From Peribacillus muralis (GTDB lineage Bacteria > Bacillota > Bacilli > Bacillales > DSM-1321), in the NCBI RefSeq assembly GCF_001439925.1, contig NZ_LMBV01000016.1:36593-100592 (forward strand): a stretch of 64,000 bases of DNA, given 5' to 3'. A program made the position numbers and the translations under genes. This document shows, piece after piece, positions 47,717 to 57,547 of this stretch; position 1 is the stretch's first letter; each line of letters starts with the position of its first letter. The notes under the pieces are model-generated. The model saw nothing but the letters and a program-made list of their open reading frames with translations. It searched no databases and was not told where the DNA came from.

Positions 47717-48610
47717 ATGCAAATAGGATTAGTTGGTCTAGGGAAAATGGGTATTAATCTAGGGCAAAACTTATTAGATCAGCATCACAATGTCGTAGCA
47801 TTTGATGTGAATCCAAATGCGGTGGAAGAAATGAGAAAATATGGTGCTATAGGTACAGCAACCTTACAAGAGCTTGTTGCTTCATTAGAAGCACCCCGTG
47901 TACTTTGGGTAATGGTTCCCCATACTGTTGTAGATTCAGTGATCAGTGAAGTGACACCTTTATTAGAAAAAGGAGACATTGTAATTGAAGCTGGTAACTC
48001 TCATTATAAAGAATCTATTAGACGGTACAATCAACTAAAAGAGAATGATATTCATTTTATGGATGTTGGAACGTCAGGCGGCATGGCAGGCGCTCGAAAC
48101 GGAGCTTGTTATATGATCGGAGGCGATCCTGAAGCCTGGGCAATCGTTGAACCGATTTTCCATGATACGGCCGTAGAAAATGGCTATTTTTATGCGGGTG
48201 AAGCAGGAAGTGGTCACTTCTTAAAAATGGTGCATAACGGAATTGAATACGGAATGATGGCTGCAATTGGTGAGGGGTTTGAGTTGCTTGAAAAAAGCCA
48301 ATTCGACTACGATTATGAAAAAGTAGCTAGAGTGTGGAATAACGGTTCTGTCATTCGTTCATGGCTGATGGAGTTAACAGAAAATGCATTTTCTAAAGAT
48401 GCGAAACTAGATGGTATTAAAGGAATTATGAATTCTTCAGGTGAAGGAAAATGGACAGTAGAAACAGCTTTAGATCTACAAACAGCTACGCCGGTTATTG
48501 CGATGTCTCTACTTATGCGCTACCGCTCTCTTGAAGATGATACGTTTACAGGAAAAGTAGTATCAGCTCTTCGCAATGAGTTCGGCGGTCACGCTGTAGA
48601 AAAAAAATAA
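47717..48610 (+). CDS. gnd: 6-phosphogluconate dehydrogenase, short YqeC type
   Basis: A 297-residue decarboxylating 6-phosphogluconate dehydrogenase of the short class, against about 470 residues for the long class. The Rossmann motif is IGLVGLGKMGINLGQNL. The substrate region shows VGTSGGMAGARNGACYMIGG and HFLKMVHNGIEYGMMAAIGE, carrying the catalytic Lys and Asn. After the nucleotide fold Asp (VAFDVN) suggests NAD rather than NADP. A TAGGAGG site precedes the ATG. It yields ribulose 5-phosphate, the formaldehyde acceptor in the RuMP path. Confidence 0.94.
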   Translation: MQIGLVGLGKMGINLGQNLLDQHHNVVAFDVNPNAVEEMRKYGAIGTATLQELVASLEAPRVLWVMVPHTVVDSVISEVTPLLEKGDIVIEAGNSHYKESIRRYNQLKENDIHFMDVGTSGGMAGARNGACYMIGGDPEAWAIVEPIFHDTAVENGYFYAGEAGSGHFLKMVHNGIEYGMMAAIGEGFELLEKSQFDYDYEKVARVWNNGSVIRSWLMELTENAFSKDAKLDGIKGIMNSSGEGKWTVETALDLQTATPVIAMSLLMRYRSLEDDTFTGKVVSALRNEFGGHAVEKK

Positions 48611-48664
48611 CCTTATTAAATAGTTCAAATACTAAATGAATAACACTAATGGAGGAATGAAACG

Positions 48665-49333
48665 ATGAAATTTTTTATTGATACAGCAAACCTTGAGGAT
48701 ATTAAAAAAGCATATAAAGTTGGTGTTCTATCTGGTGTTACCACCAATCCATCATTAGTAGCAAAAGAAGGCGTGAAATTTGAAGACCGCATTGAAGAAA
48801 TATTAAAAACAGTGCCTGAAGTAGAATCAGTTTCAGCAGAAGTTACACCAGATGCCGTAACAGCTGAAGAAATGATTGAGCAAGCTGAAGAACTAATTAA
48901 AATTAACGGTGGCGATGAAAATATTACGATTAAGCTTCCAATGACGATCGCTGGACTAGAAGCAACGCGTTACCTTGCTAGAAAAGGAGTAAAAACAAAC
49001 GTAACGCTTATTTTCACGGTCAACCAAGCGCTTCTAGCAGCCCGTGCTGGTGCAACATATGTATCTCCATTCTTAGGACGTCTAGATGATATTTCAGAAG
49101 ATGGTGTTCAATTAGTTGCTAAAATTGCTGAATTATTCCGTGTTCAACACATTGATTCTCAAATCATCGCAGCATCTGTAAGACACCCGGATCACGTTAC
49201 TCGTGTCGCTTTGGCTGGTGCGCATATTGCAACAATTCCTTACTCAGTTATCGAGCAACTAGTAAAACATCCTTTAACTGATCAAGGGATGGAAAAATTT
49301 GCAGCAGATTGGAAAAACGCTGTTCAAAACTAA
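48665..49333 (+). CDS. tal: Transaldolase, small (fructose-6-phosphate aldolase-like) type
   Basis: A 222-residue TIM-barrel enzyme transferring dihydroxyacetone units. It begins [20 protein letters not shown], has [13 protein letters not shown] and the Schiff-base Lys in [14 protein letters not shown], and [17 protein letters not shown] later. Length fits the small microbial transaldolase group. GGAGG precedes the ATG by 9 bases. It is 54 bases behind gnd and works with tkt to regenerate pentose and hexose phosphates. Confidence 0.95.
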   Translation: MKFFIDTANLEDIKKAYKVGVLSGVTTNPSLVAKEGVKFEDRIEEILKTVPEVESVSAEVTPDAVTAEEMIEQAEELIKINGGDENITIKLPMTIAGLEATRYLARKGVKTNVTLIFTVNQALLAARAGATYVSPFLGRLDDISEDGVQLVAKIAELFRVQHIDSQIIAASVRHPDHVTRVALAGAHIATIPYSVIEQLVKHPLTDQGMEKFAADWKNAVQN

Positions 49334-49444
49334 AGAATTTCAATTTGAATAAATGATAAATAAGAAACGTTAGCCTTCTCAGCATATGCGACTAGTATAG
49401 AGTTTACATATGTAAAAAAAGAATACTAACGTTCCCTATATTAA

Positions 49445-49476
49445 ACTACTCATGTAAGTAAAATTACGTGAGTAGT
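49445..49476 (+). other. Hairpin between tal and pgi
   Basis: ACTACTCATGTAA (49445-49457) pairs with TTACGTGAGTAGT (49464-49476) with one G-T pair. No U-run follows. It may set differential stability of the upstream operon and pgi, or be an operator. Confidence 0.4.
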
Positions 49477-49552
49477 GATTGTACATGCTACTTTCTATTA
49501 AACATAAATATATAGAGACGAATGCAGACTTATCATAAAGGAGAAATATCAT

Positions 49553-50890
49553 ATGACCATTTCTTTCAATTACTCAAATGCACAACCTTTTATGCAACAA
49601 AGTGAGGTAGATAATTTAAGTAAATTTGTACAAGCTGCCCATTTTATGCTTCATGAAAAGACAGGACCAGGATCTGATTTTCTAGGATGGGTGGACCTAC
49701 CTAATAATTATAATAAAAAAGAATTTGCTCGTATTAAAGAGGCTGCTAAACGAATTCGTAGCAATTCAGACGCCTTAGTTGTTATTGGTATCGGTGGGTC
49801 CTATTTAGGATCAAGAGCTGCAATTGAAGCATTATCACATACCTTTCATAACCAGATTAGTGATTCGACTCAAATATATTATGCTGGACAGAATATTAGC
49901 TCCACTTATATATCTCATTTGCTAGAGGTATTAGAGGGAAAAGATATCTCTGTTAATGTAATTTCTAAATCAGGTACAACAACGGAGCCAGCTGTTGCTT
50001 TTCGTATCTTCCGAGATTTTATGGAAAAGAAATACGGAAAAGAAGAAGCGAAAAAGCGTATTTATGCGACTACTGACCAAGAGAATGGAGCACTTAAGCA
50101 ATTGGCAGATGAAGAAGGTTACGAAACTTTTGTTATTCCTGATGATGTAGGGGGCAGATACTCTGTTCTTACCGCAGTTGGGTTATTACCTATTGCTACG
50201 GCTGGACTTAACATCGATAAAATGATGGAGGGCGCAGCGGCAGCAGCTAAAAAGTATAATAATCCTGACCTTCTAACAAATGAAAGTTATCAATATGCAG
50301 CTGTAAGAAATGCACTTTATAGAAAAGGTAAATCAATTGAATTATTAGTTAATTATGAACCTTCCCTTCATTATGTATCTGAATGGTGGAAACAATTGTT
50401 TGGAGAAAGTGAAGGTAAAGATCAAAAGGGTCTTTTTCCTGCCTCTGTTGACTTTACAACTGATCTTCATTCTATGGGTCAATACGTTCAGGAAGGTCGT
50501 CGTGACCTATTGGAAACAGTAGTTCAAGTGAAAAAGCCTCGTATTGAACTAACTATTGAAGAAGACTCTGCTAATATTGACGGCTTGAATTTTCTAGCTG
50601 GAAAAACAATGGATGAAGTGAATAAAAAAGCATTTGAAGGAACTGTCCTAGCTCACGTAGATGGGAATGTACCAAATCTAGTTGTTGAGTTAGATCAATT
50701 AAATGAGTTTACATTTGGAGAAATGGTTTATTTCTTTGAAAAAGCTTGTGGTATTAGTGGATTATTATTAGGCGTGAACCCCTTTGACCAACCAGGTGTT
50801 GAAGCATATAAAAAAAATATGTTTGCTTTACTAGGTAAACCAGGTTTTGAAAAAGAAAGATCAGAACTAATGGGGCGTTTATCAATTTAA
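49553..50890 (+). CDS. pgi: Glucose-6-phosphate isomerase
   Basis: A 445-residue enzyme interconverting glucose 6-phosphate and fructose 6-phosphate. Marks: [38 protein letters not shown], the signature [20 protein letters not shown] and the C-terminal [27 protein letters not shown] precedes the ATG. A 220-base gap with a hairpin separates it from tal. With zwf and gnd it allows cyclic oxidation of hexose phosphate and recycling of fructose 6-phosphate. Confidence 0.96.
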   Translation: MTISFNYSNAQPFMQQSEVDNLSKFVQAAHFMLHEKTGPGSDFLGWVDLPNNYNKKEFARIKEAAKRIRSNSDALVVIGIGGSYLGSRAAIEALSHTFHNQISDSTQIYYAGQNISSTYISHLLEVLEGKDISVNVISKSGTTTEPAVAFRIFRDFMEKKYGKEEAKKRIYATTDQENGALKQLADEEGYETFVIPDDVGGRYSVLTAVGLLPIATAGLNIDKMMEGAAAAAKKYNNPDLLTNESYQYAAVRNALYRKGKSIELLVNYEPSLHYVSEWWKQLFGESEGKDQKGLFPASVDFTTDLHSMGQYVQEGRRDLLETVVQVKKPRIELTIEEDSANIDGLNFLAGKTMDEVNKKAFEGTVLAHVDGNVPNLVVELDQLNEFTFGEMVYFFEKACGISGLLLGVNPFDQPGVEAYKKNMFALLGKPGFEKERSELMGRLSI

Positions 50891-50894
50891 AAAT

Positions 50895-50948
50895 ACAACG
50901 CTCTTATCGGTGAAATAAACGTAATTTCACACTGATAGGAGCGTTTTG
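50895..50948 (+). terminator. Terminator after pgi
   Basis: AACGCTCTTATC...GTGAAAT pairs with ATTTCAC...GATAGGAGCGTT, with a small internal mismatch, followed by TTTTGCGTT. Confidence 0.8.
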
Positions 50949-51169
50949 CGTTAACGGAAACCTGCCTGAATCAAATGAATATAGAAAAGTTTGATTGAAA
51001 AGGATGAGATTTAATGCGACGTTAGGAAATGATCTGCCTGGTTAGTGAAAAATATATTAACTTAAAAAACTTTGCTGATACTATACCATATAAAAAAATT
51101 TTTTCTATCTTTATATGCTGTATCGGTATAACATCATTCACAAAATTTATTTATAAGGGCGTGACAAAA

Positions 51170-52051
51170 ATGAAAGATGAAAATCGTCAATTATTTCATA
51201 TGAGTGTAAAAGATAGTTGGAATGTTAAATATAATCAAAATGGTTATCCCCATGTACAACAAGGATGGATATTACCACCTGACCGACAAGTAGAGTTTGA
51301 CCCTTTTGTTTTGATGGCAGATGATTGGTTTAAAAGAGGAACGTTTTCAGACCATCCTCATCGTGGATTTCAAACTGTTACTTACGTTGTAGATGGAAGA
51401 TTGGAGCATATTGACAATTCAGGTGGACATTCAATTCTTGATGCAGGTGATGTTCAATATATGAATGCTGGATGGGCAGCTAGACATGCTGAAGAAGCTG
51501 TGGATGATGATATCATTCATACCTTACAGTTGTGGTTAAATCTTCCTAAATCATTAAAGCATACAGAAACTTCTTATCAAAACGTCTACTTAGAAGATGC
51601 GCCGGTTGTGCCTTTTGAAGGAGGAATAATCCGTGTTTATTCCGGTGAGATCTCGGGTGTTAAAGGACCTTTGGAGAGTATAGTACCCATTACAATGGCA
51701 GAAATTAATCTAAGTGAAGGTGCAACCTATTCACATATTTTACCTGGAAATCATAATGCATTTATATATATGTTGGCAGGTGAAATGGAAGTTGGGGAAA
51801 GTAAAAAAACTTTAAGGAAAACAGGGGTTGCTACTCTTACATTCAATGAGAATGAAGATGAGAATATATCAAGAAAAAGTGTCCTAAATGTCAAAGCAAA
51901 AACAAGATCTAAAGTGCTGATTTATTCAGGGAAACCAATTCGTGAGACAGTGGTCGCACATGGTCCTTTTGTTATGAACACAAAAAAAGAGATACGGCAA
52001 GCATTCGAAGATTATCATAATGGTTTGTTTGGACCACCAGCTGTAAAGTGA
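51170..52051 (+). CDS. Pirin family protein
   Basis: A 293-residue bicupin. The N-terminal pirin signature is visible: DPFVLMADDWFK, then FSDHPHRGFQTVTYVVDGRL with metal-binding His residues, and HSILDAGDVQYMNAGWAARH with HAEEA. Some pirins have quercetin 2,3-dioxygenase activity, others are regulators; which applies is unknown. Start at ATG 51170 behind AAGGGCGTG; the longer frame from 51029 would add a hydrophobic segment but has no ribosome site. It lies after the pgi terminator and is followed by its own terminator. Confidence 0.9.
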   Translation: MKDENRQLFHMSVKDSWNVKYNQNGYPHVQQGWILPPDRQVEFDPFVLMADDWFKRGTFSDHPHRGFQTVTYVVDGRLEHIDNSGGHSILDAGDVQYMNAGWAARHAEEAVDDDIIHTLQLWLNLPKSLKHTETSYQNVYLEDAPVVPFEGGIIRVYSGEISGVKGPLESIVPITMAEINLSEGATYSHILPGNHNAFIYMLAGEMEVGESKKTLRKTGVATLTFNENEDENISRKSVLNVKAKTRSKVLIYSGKPIRETVVAHGPFVMNTKKEIRQAFEDYHNGLFGPPAVK

Positions 52052-52123
52052 TAATATATTGAAAGTTAAACTATTCTATATCGTTAACTCAATTAATTAT
52101 GTAAAAAAATACGATTTATTATA

Positions 52124-52182
52124 CCTCTAAGAAACAAACGGCTTATAGATTTTATATGCATTTGTTTCTTAGAGGACTTTTC
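52124..52182 (+). terminator. Terminator after the pirin gene
   Basis: CCTCTAAGAAACAAA (52124-52138) pairs perfectly with TTTGTTTCTTAGAGG (52161-52175), then ACTTTTCT. Confidence 0.85.
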
Positions 52183-52663
52183 TGATTTATTCTTTGTTAT
52201 TTGTATTGTTTCAAAATTATTTAATTTTCATTATAAAATAAAATCGTTTCGTAAAAGGTTAATACGAAATGGTTATTTAATTTGTTATTCTTCCACGATT
52301 TTTTTGGGGGTCCCTTAGTCAATCACTCGGCATGACAATCGGAGCGCTGATTCCCAATGGGTATAGTCATCTCTACATTGGGGTAAAAAAACGGATAATA
52401 ATGATGCAGTAAAATTTTGTTCCTGATCACATTTGTAATTAGAAATTAAAGGAAGATGTTTTCAAAGTAAACTTAATTTTGCATATTGAAAATAAGCCGG
52501 GGTACGTCTCATTAAGAGGCATCCTTTTTCTTTTGCCAAGATGGACATAATTGAGACAATGACTGCTTATACTAATTATGTGACAGAAATAAGCAAATTA
52601 TATACCCGTTCATCCCAGTCGATAACCTTGTTTTAATTGCCAAATATATTTAATGAAAATTAG
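52183..52663. other. Intergenic, no gene supported
   Basis: AT-rich. A 26-codon frame starting ATG near 52332 (MTIGALIPNGYSHLYIGVKK then RIIMMQ) looks like a gene fragment but has no ribosome site or recognisable family. Nothing else is seen. Confidence 0.4.
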
Positions 52664-52688
52664 GTTTTAGTTTTTGAAAACGGGGAAA
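52664..52688 (+). promoter_or_regulatory. Possible sigma-B promoter upstream of the GlsB/YeaQ-type gene
   Basis: GTTTTA (52664-52669), 13 bases, GGGAAA (52683-52688) resembles the GTTTAA-N13-GGGWAW pattern of sigma-B. It is about 255 bases upstream of the coding start, which is long. A 25-codon frame MSTAANKKKKTNTLRNANQF begins at 52692 directly behind it. Confidence 0.3.
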
Positions 52689-52940
52689 ATAATGAGTACA
52701 GCAGCAAACAAAAAGAAAAAAACGAACACATTGAGGAATGCCAATCAGTTTTTCAAGGGCTATAGCTAGCTAACTTTACCCATTAACTAAAACATTCACA
52801 TTTCAGGTCCACAACTGGCATCATACCATTTGAGTGTATGTAAAAGTTAAAAAACGGAATGAGCAGGACTTATGAGGCAACATGATTTCTTGGAGTTTGC
52901 TGTAGACATTAAACAACACATTTGAAGGAGGAAATATATT

Positions 52941-53195
52941 ATGGGATTTTTATGGTCATTAATTATCGGAGGTATCATTGGTTGGTTAGCGGGTATGATT
53001 GTCGGACGTGACGTACCATTTGGAATTATCGGTAACATTATTGCAGGTTTTGTTGGTGCATGGTTAGGTTCATTAATTCTTGGAACTTGGGGACCTTCAG
53101 TAGCAGACTTCGCTATTGTTCCTGCATTGATTGGGGCAATCGTATTTGTCTTCATCTTAAGCCTTATTCTAAAAGGTATGAGAAAAGCATCTTAA
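52941..53195 (+). CDS. GlsB/YeaQ/YmgE family stress-response membrane protein
   Basis: An 84-residue hydrophobic protein with three predicted membrane helices and the Gly-rich family pattern (IIGGIIGWLAGMIVGRD; FGIIGNIIAGFVGAWLGSLI). These transglycosylase-associated-type small proteins are usually induced by general stress; their molecular action is unclear. GAAGGAGG stands 10 bases before the ATG and a strong terminator follows. Confidence 0.92.
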   Translation: MGFLWSLIIGGIIGWLAGMIVGRDVPFGIIGNIIAGFVGAWLGSLILGTWGPSVADFAIVPALIGAIVFVFILSLILKGMRKAS

Positions 53196-53232
53196 TTACA
53201 CAAATTAAAAGCTAGCCAAAGCGCTCGACTCG

Positions 53233-53265
53233 GATTGTAGAGAGATTTCTCTACAATCTTTTTTT
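53233..53265 (+). terminator. Terminator after the GlsB-type gene
   Basis: GATTGTAGAGA (53233-53243) pairs perfectly with TCTCTACAATC (53248-53258) around GATT, followed by a T-run. Confidence 0.93.
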
Positions 53266-53503
53266 GTTTGTCGTTCATCATCCCGTTCTTGATGTTCTGG
53301 CAGGCTGCCGTGAGTAAATGCTATTCAATTCTTACAACCTTCCCCGCAACCGACAATTCTTTAATTGCTATATTCGTTCACGATTGCCCCTCACTTGCCG
53401 GATTACCACCTTCATGAAATGTGCATTTTATTAGTTATATTACATATCTTGTATAGGTGCATTCCTAAAAAACGATTAAAACGAGTAAGAAGGAGTGGAA
53501 TAT

Positions 53504-54847
53504 ATGGGATCAACACAGTTAACAGGACGGGTAATCTTCAAAGGGGACCCCGGTTATAAAAAAGCAATTAAGAATTGGAACCCTTATGTTGATGTCCTTC
53601 CTCTTGGCTTTGTTTTTGCGCAAAATTCTTTCGATGTAAGTAATGCTATTAAATGGGCTCGTGAGAATAAGGTGCCCTTGCGTGTCAGAAGTGGTCGCCA
53701 TGCTCTGGATAAGGACCTTTCGGTAGTAAACGGAGGTATTGTTATCGATGTGAGTGACATGAAAAAAGTTCGTTTAAATAAGGTAAAGGAAATTGCAACC
53801 GTTCAAACAGGCGTTAATGTCGGACCGCTTGTAAAAGGATTAGCTCGAGAAGGCTTTATGGCTCCATTTGGAGATAGCCCAACCGTAGGAATCGGAGGAA
53901 TTACGATGGGCGGTGGATTTGGAGTACTATCACGATCGATTGGCCTTATAAGTGATAACCTTCTCGCTCTGGAAACGGTTGATGCTAAAGGCAGGATCAT
54001 TAAAGCGAATGAAGATTGCAATGAGGATTTACTATGGGCTTCTAGAGGTGGCGGAGGCGGTAATTTTGGCTATAATACCGAATACACATTTAAAGTCCGT
54101 CGTGCCCCTAAAACTGCAAGCGTCTTCAATATTATTTGGCCGTGGGAACAATTGAAGACGGTGTTTAAAGCTTGGCAAGGATGGGCGCCGTTTGTAGATG
54201 AACGATTAGGGTGTTTACTCGAAATTTACAGCAAAGTAAATGGGCTGTGTCATGCAGAAGGTATTTTCTTAGGTTCAAAAACGGAGCTCATTAAGTTATT
54301 AAAACCTTTAACAAATGCTGGAACTCCAACAAAAATAGATATAGAAACATTATACTACCCTGATGCTATAGATTTCTTGGACCCTGATGAACCAATCCCT
54401 GGCAGATCTGATCAGAGTGTTAAATTCTCCTCGGCTTGGGGACTTAATCTTTGGCCGGAAGAACCGATTTCAATAATGAAGGAATTTCTGGAAAAAGCGA
54501 CAGGGACAGAAGCCAATTTCTTTTTTATAAATTGGGGTGGTGCGATAAGCAGAGTACCTAGCAACGAAACTGCCTTCTTTTGGCGCAGTCCACTGTTTTA
54601 TACGGAATGGACGTCTAGTTGGGAAAAAAAATCACAAGAAGCTCTGAATCTTGCATCAGTGGAAAAAGTTCGCAAGCTGATTAAGCCATATGTAAAAGGT
54701 TCATATGTTAATGTCCCAGATCAAAATATAAAAAATTTCGGAAAAGCATATTACGGCTCAAACTTTGGAAGGCTTCAAAAAGTGAAGGCAAAATATGATC
54801 GCAAAAATTTATTCAATTTTCCACAGAGCATACCACCTAAATCATAA
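53504..54847 (+). CDS. Berberine-bridge-type FAD oxidoreductase, CotQ/YvdP-like
   Basis: A 447-residue flavoprotein of the PCMH/BBE group. The His in RVRSGRHALDKDL is the likely covalent FAD attachment; the Cys used for a second link in plant BBE is not evident near FGDSPTVGIGGITMGGGFGV. The C-terminal BBE domain ends YYGSNFGRLQKVKAKYDRKN then LFNFPQSIPP. Length and the ending resemble B. subtilis CotQ (YvdP), a spore-coat-associated oxidoreductase, but no coat role is shown here. Start at ATG 53504 with AGGAG 8 bases upstream; GTG 53495 overlaps that site. Confidence 0.88.
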   Translation: MGSTQLTGRVIFKGDPGYKKAIKNWNPYVDVLPLGFVFAQNSFDVSNAIKWARENKVPLRVRSGRHALDKDLSVVNGGIVIDVSDMKKVRLNKVKEIATVQTGVNVGPLVKGLAREGFMAPFGDSPTVGIGGITMGGGFGVLSRSIGLISDNLLALETVDAKGRIIKANEDCNEDLLWASRGGGGGNFGYNTEYTFKVRRAPKTASVFNIIWPWEQLKTVFKAWQGWAPFVDERLGCLLEIYSKVNGLCHAEGIFLGSKTELIKLLKPLTNAGTPTKIDIETLYYPDAIDFLDPDEPIPGRSDQSVKFSSAWGLNLWPEEPISIMKEFLEKATGTEANFFFINWGGAISRVPSNETAFFWRSPLFYTEWTSSWEKKSQEALNLASVEKVRKLIKPYVKGSYVNVPDQNIKNFGKAYYGSNFGRLQKVKAKYDRKNLFNFPQSIPPKS

Positions 54848-54886
54848 AAGCTTATCATTGTAATCATCATTAGAAAAAAATTAAAT

Positions 54887-54916
54887 GAACACCGTTCCGT
54901 AAAGGAGCGGTGTTTT
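54887..54916. terminator. Terminator between convergent genes
   Basis: AACACCGTTCC pairs with GG(AG)CGGTGTT around GTAAA, followed by TTTCTGTTT. It lies between the flavoprotein gene and the pseudouridine synthase gene. Confidence 0.75.
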
Positions 54917-54929
54917 CTGTTTAAGGTCA

Positions 54930-55841
54930 TTATAAGTTAGCATCGAATATTTCAGGTTTATCCATGAATGGAGCTTCAATAATCAAGTTCTCTTCGGAGA
55001 TGGGGTGGATGAATTCAATTTTCCGTGCATGCAGAGCTTGACGTGTAAATATTCTTTTTCCGCCATACAAGGTATCTCCGGCCAAAGGGTGATGCAAATG
55101 GCTAAAATGCACGCGGATCTGGTGGGTTCGTCCGCTTTCCAATGTGCAGCTTATGAGCGTCAAATTTCTCTTTGGATCGCGATTGAGGACCCGGTAATGG
55201 GTGACTGCCGTCTGTCCTGTCGGGGAAACCCTGCGTCTCGTTGCATGGTGGCGGTCGCGGCCGATTTTCTCTTTGATCTCGCCTTCCCTAGTATGAAGGA
55301 TCCCTTCGACTAAAGCTAAATACGTCCGTTTGATCTCCCTTTCTTCCAACATTCTATCAAGCATCGACCCAACCAGGCGGTTTTTGGCAAAAAGGACCGC
55401 TCCAGTCGTATCTTGATCAAGCCTATGAATATGCTTGATCATACAAATCTGACCTGTCTGTTGAAGATGGTAGGCCACTCCATTTATGAGGGAATGACTA
55501 TCACCTGGTTGAGAAGGGTGGGTATCCATGCCAGCGGGTTTATTGGCTACCAGCAGCCAATCATCCTCATATAAAATCGGTATTTCTAAGTTAGTCGCTT
55601 GAACGGCAGCATTTTCTGCAGTATCCATTATAGGGATGCTGAGCATATCACCTTGTTGTAGGATAGTGGACCATGTTACAGGATGGCCATTCAGCTTCAC
55701 TTCTTTACTCATTCTCCATTCATGCACCAGCTTCTTCGGTGCCTTCCACCGTTCCCTAAAAAGTTGTTCCAGTGTATGTCCATTCCAATTGTTCAGTACA
55801 TTTATTAACATGTTTTGATTATTTAAATTGAAATCTTCCAA
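54930..55841 (-). CDS. RluA-family pseudouridine synthase, YhcT-like
   Basis: A 303-residue RNA pseudouridine synthase. The catalytic Asp is in HRLDQDTTGAVLFAKN. Other marks are LLVANKPAGMDTHPS and the C-terminal LESGRTHQIRVHFSHLHHPL then AGDTLYGG. An N-terminal S4-like region (residues 20-75) is probable. The family modifies rRNA or tRNA. Its position next to a YhcU-like gene and near a YhcX-like gene matches yhcT of B. subtilis. Confidence 0.92.
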   Translation of the reverse strand: MEDFNLNNQNMLINVLNNWNGHTLEQLFRERWKAPKKLVHEWRMSKEVKLNGHPVTWSTILQQGDMLSIPIMDTAENAAVQATNLEIPILYEDDWLLVANKPAGMDTHPSQPGDSHSLINGVAYHLQQTGQICMIKHIHRLDQDTTGAVLFAKNRLVGSMLDRMLEEREIKRTYLALVEGILHTREGEIKEKIGRDRHHATRRRVSPTGQTAVTHYRVLNRDPKRNLTLISCTLESGRTHQIRVHFSHLHHPLAGDTLYGGKRIFTRQALHARKIEFIHPISEENLIIEAPFMDKPEIFDANL

Positions 55842-56073
55842 TATTGTTCCTACTTTCGACTTATTTGGTTGAGGTTATATGAAAAATATATATAATTATT
55901 ACAGGGTAATGATGAAAAAAAGTGATAAAGTCCCTATTGTCAAGATTGTCGTGGTGGAAATTACCACATATTTTTTACAATTTTTATGTTATTCTATTGG
56001 GAAAGAAATCGCTTGTCCTAGAATATACATATATTAGATAGGTCTAACGGATCTGAAAAAAGGTGGTTTTTTT

Positions 56074-56493
56074 GTGAAAACGGTCTTTTCTTCAACGGAA
56101 GAACAAGAACAAGAAATAGCGAGACTCGTTTCGAGATTCTACGAAACTGTATTTCCAAAATACTTTACGAAAAGTGAAATCCTTCATTTTCGGAAGATAG
56201 GCGTTTTAGAACCCAATCGCAGTTCATCTACCTATTTGGGAACGCTAAGGGATGCTTATCAAGTAATGACTTGCCTGCATGTACTCCTTTCCGTCCTAGG
56301 CAAACAGCAGGCTAAAGATTCCATAATAATGGATTCCAGTTGTGTGGAATTGTTTCAGCACAACATTACTTTATTAAATGAATACGGAATCTTTTTCCCT
56401 TTTTATTATGACCATTTTTCACGTTTAAACAATGAAGCGAGTAATGAAATGCAGATGATGGATATCCAAGTGGCGAATCAATATTTAGTATAA
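56074..56493 (+). CDS. YhcU-like protein (DUF5365)
   Basis: A 139-residue soluble, mostly helical protein of unknown function. It starts with GTG (MKTVFSSTEEQEQEIARLVS) behind AAAGGTGG. The assignment rests on gene order next to the YhcT-like gene and a general resemblance to B. subtilis YhcU; no catalytic motif is visible. A bidirectional terminator follows. Confidence 0.7.
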   Translation: MKTVFSSTEEQEQEIARLVSRFYETVFPKYFTKSEILHFRKIGVLEPNRSSSTYLGTLRDAYQVMTCLHVLLSVLGKQQAKDSIIMDSSCVELFQHNITLLNEYGIFFPFYYDHFSRLNNEASNEMQMMDIQVANQYLV

Positions 56494-56497
56494 GCCA

Positions 56498-56556
56498 TAA
56501 AAAATGAGCAGGCTATAACGGGAAAAGCATTTTCCGTCAGGGCCGGCTCATTTTTT
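56498..56556. terminator. Bidirectional terminator
   Basis: AAAAATGAGC(A)GGC pairs with GCC(G)GCTCATTTTT, with A-run before and T-run after. It serves the YhcU-like gene and the convergent thioredoxin-fold gene. Confidence 0.88.
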
Positions 56557-56561
56557 CATCA

Positions 56562-57032
56562 TTAATTAATGTCGTTGTCCTCGAACCACTTTTTGAAGGT
56601 TTCCTCTTTTTTAAATCCAACGATCCTGTCTTGTTCCTGACCATTTTTATAGTGAACGATGGTCGGGGTATCCTTAATGCCATAATCGCTCCAGCCTTGT
56701 TCAAATTCCAATAGATTGTATTGAACAAGATCGATTCCCAGTTTTTCTGCCAATGGTGCTACGACCGGCGTGGTTTTTTCACTATAAGCGTTTTTAGGAC
56801 TGTAGTAATAAACAGTCACGTCATTTTTATCTTGGAGGTCTTGCTCCAATTCCTCGGGCAATATCAAATTTTGATAATTGGGGTCTTCCAGCTGATCGAC
56901 AGTGGCTGGGTCAATCTTATCCTTACCATACGGATTTTCTTTTGATTTTTCTTCTTTTTTCATCGTTGTCAAAACGCCCATCAGGACAAATAAAGCGACG
57001 ATTATCACTAAAAAAATAGCCATTTTCTTCAT
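56562..57032 (-). CDS. Membrane-anchored thioredoxin-fold protein without CXXC
   Basis: A 156-residue protein: one N-terminal membrane segment (residues 3-22, AIFLVIIVALFVLMGVLTTM), a charged linker, then a thioredoxin-like domain (DVTVYYYSPKNAYSEKTTPV; LGIDLVQYNLLEFEQGWSDY; DTPTIVHYKNGQEQDRIVGF with the cis-Pro). The position of the redox CXXC is occupied by SPKNAYSE, so no disulfide chemistry is expected at that site. The start at 57032 has AAGGAGG 10 bases upstream. A chaperone-like or binding role outside the membrane is possible. Confidence 0.85.
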   Translation of the reverse strand: MKKMAIFLVIIVALFVLMGVLTTMKKEEKSKENPYGKDKIDPATVDQLEDPNYQNLILPEELEQDLQDKNDVTVYYYSPKNAYSEKTTPVVAPLAEKLGIDLVQYNLLEFEQGWSDYGIKDTPTIVHYKNGQEQDRIVGFKKEETFKKWFEDNDIN

Positions 57033-57547
57033 TAAGCTGCAACCTCCTTGGATCTTGTCCATACGATGTAACTGCATTTGCATAAGTTGACGAAAGCAGT
57101 CAAGGCTAGGAACGGGTCGGTAATGAAACCAAACACGTTAATTTGTCCTGTACATGAAACCTTCCGCAAAGGTTTGGTCAGGAATTAATGATACATGTAA
57201 ATTTACGCACCGTTATCGGATCCGTTAATCTATTCTAATGATTGCTTTTTCTAAAAAAGTATAAATGATGATTGCGGTACCAAATGCATATTGCCTAATT
57301 TCATAAAATATAAGCTGCGAAACAAGTCAATTATGGATCAGATTGGGCTACAAGTTTTGGCCCGGTTCTGGTTCCTCTTCACCACTTCTTTTTGCACTCA
57401 AGAAAAGTATAGTATGTATGATAGGCTCTGTAAAATATATATTCTTTTTCGGAGGATATTAGCTTTGGCAAGGGAATGGCTATAGTTGTTTTAATTTTTG
57501 AATAAGGGGTATAATTTTATGGAAGAGATTAAAGGAGTCTGAGGAAA
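57033..57547. other. Divergent intergenic region, no gene supported
   Basis: About 515 bases between the thioredoxin-fold gene and the YhcX-like gene. Short frames lack ribosome sites. No RNA gene or repeat was recognised. Confidence 0.5.

Noticed and set aside
51029..51169. N-terminal membrane extension of the pirin protein
   Set aside because: The upstream start has no ribosome site, and pirins begin at about the position of the ATG at 51170.
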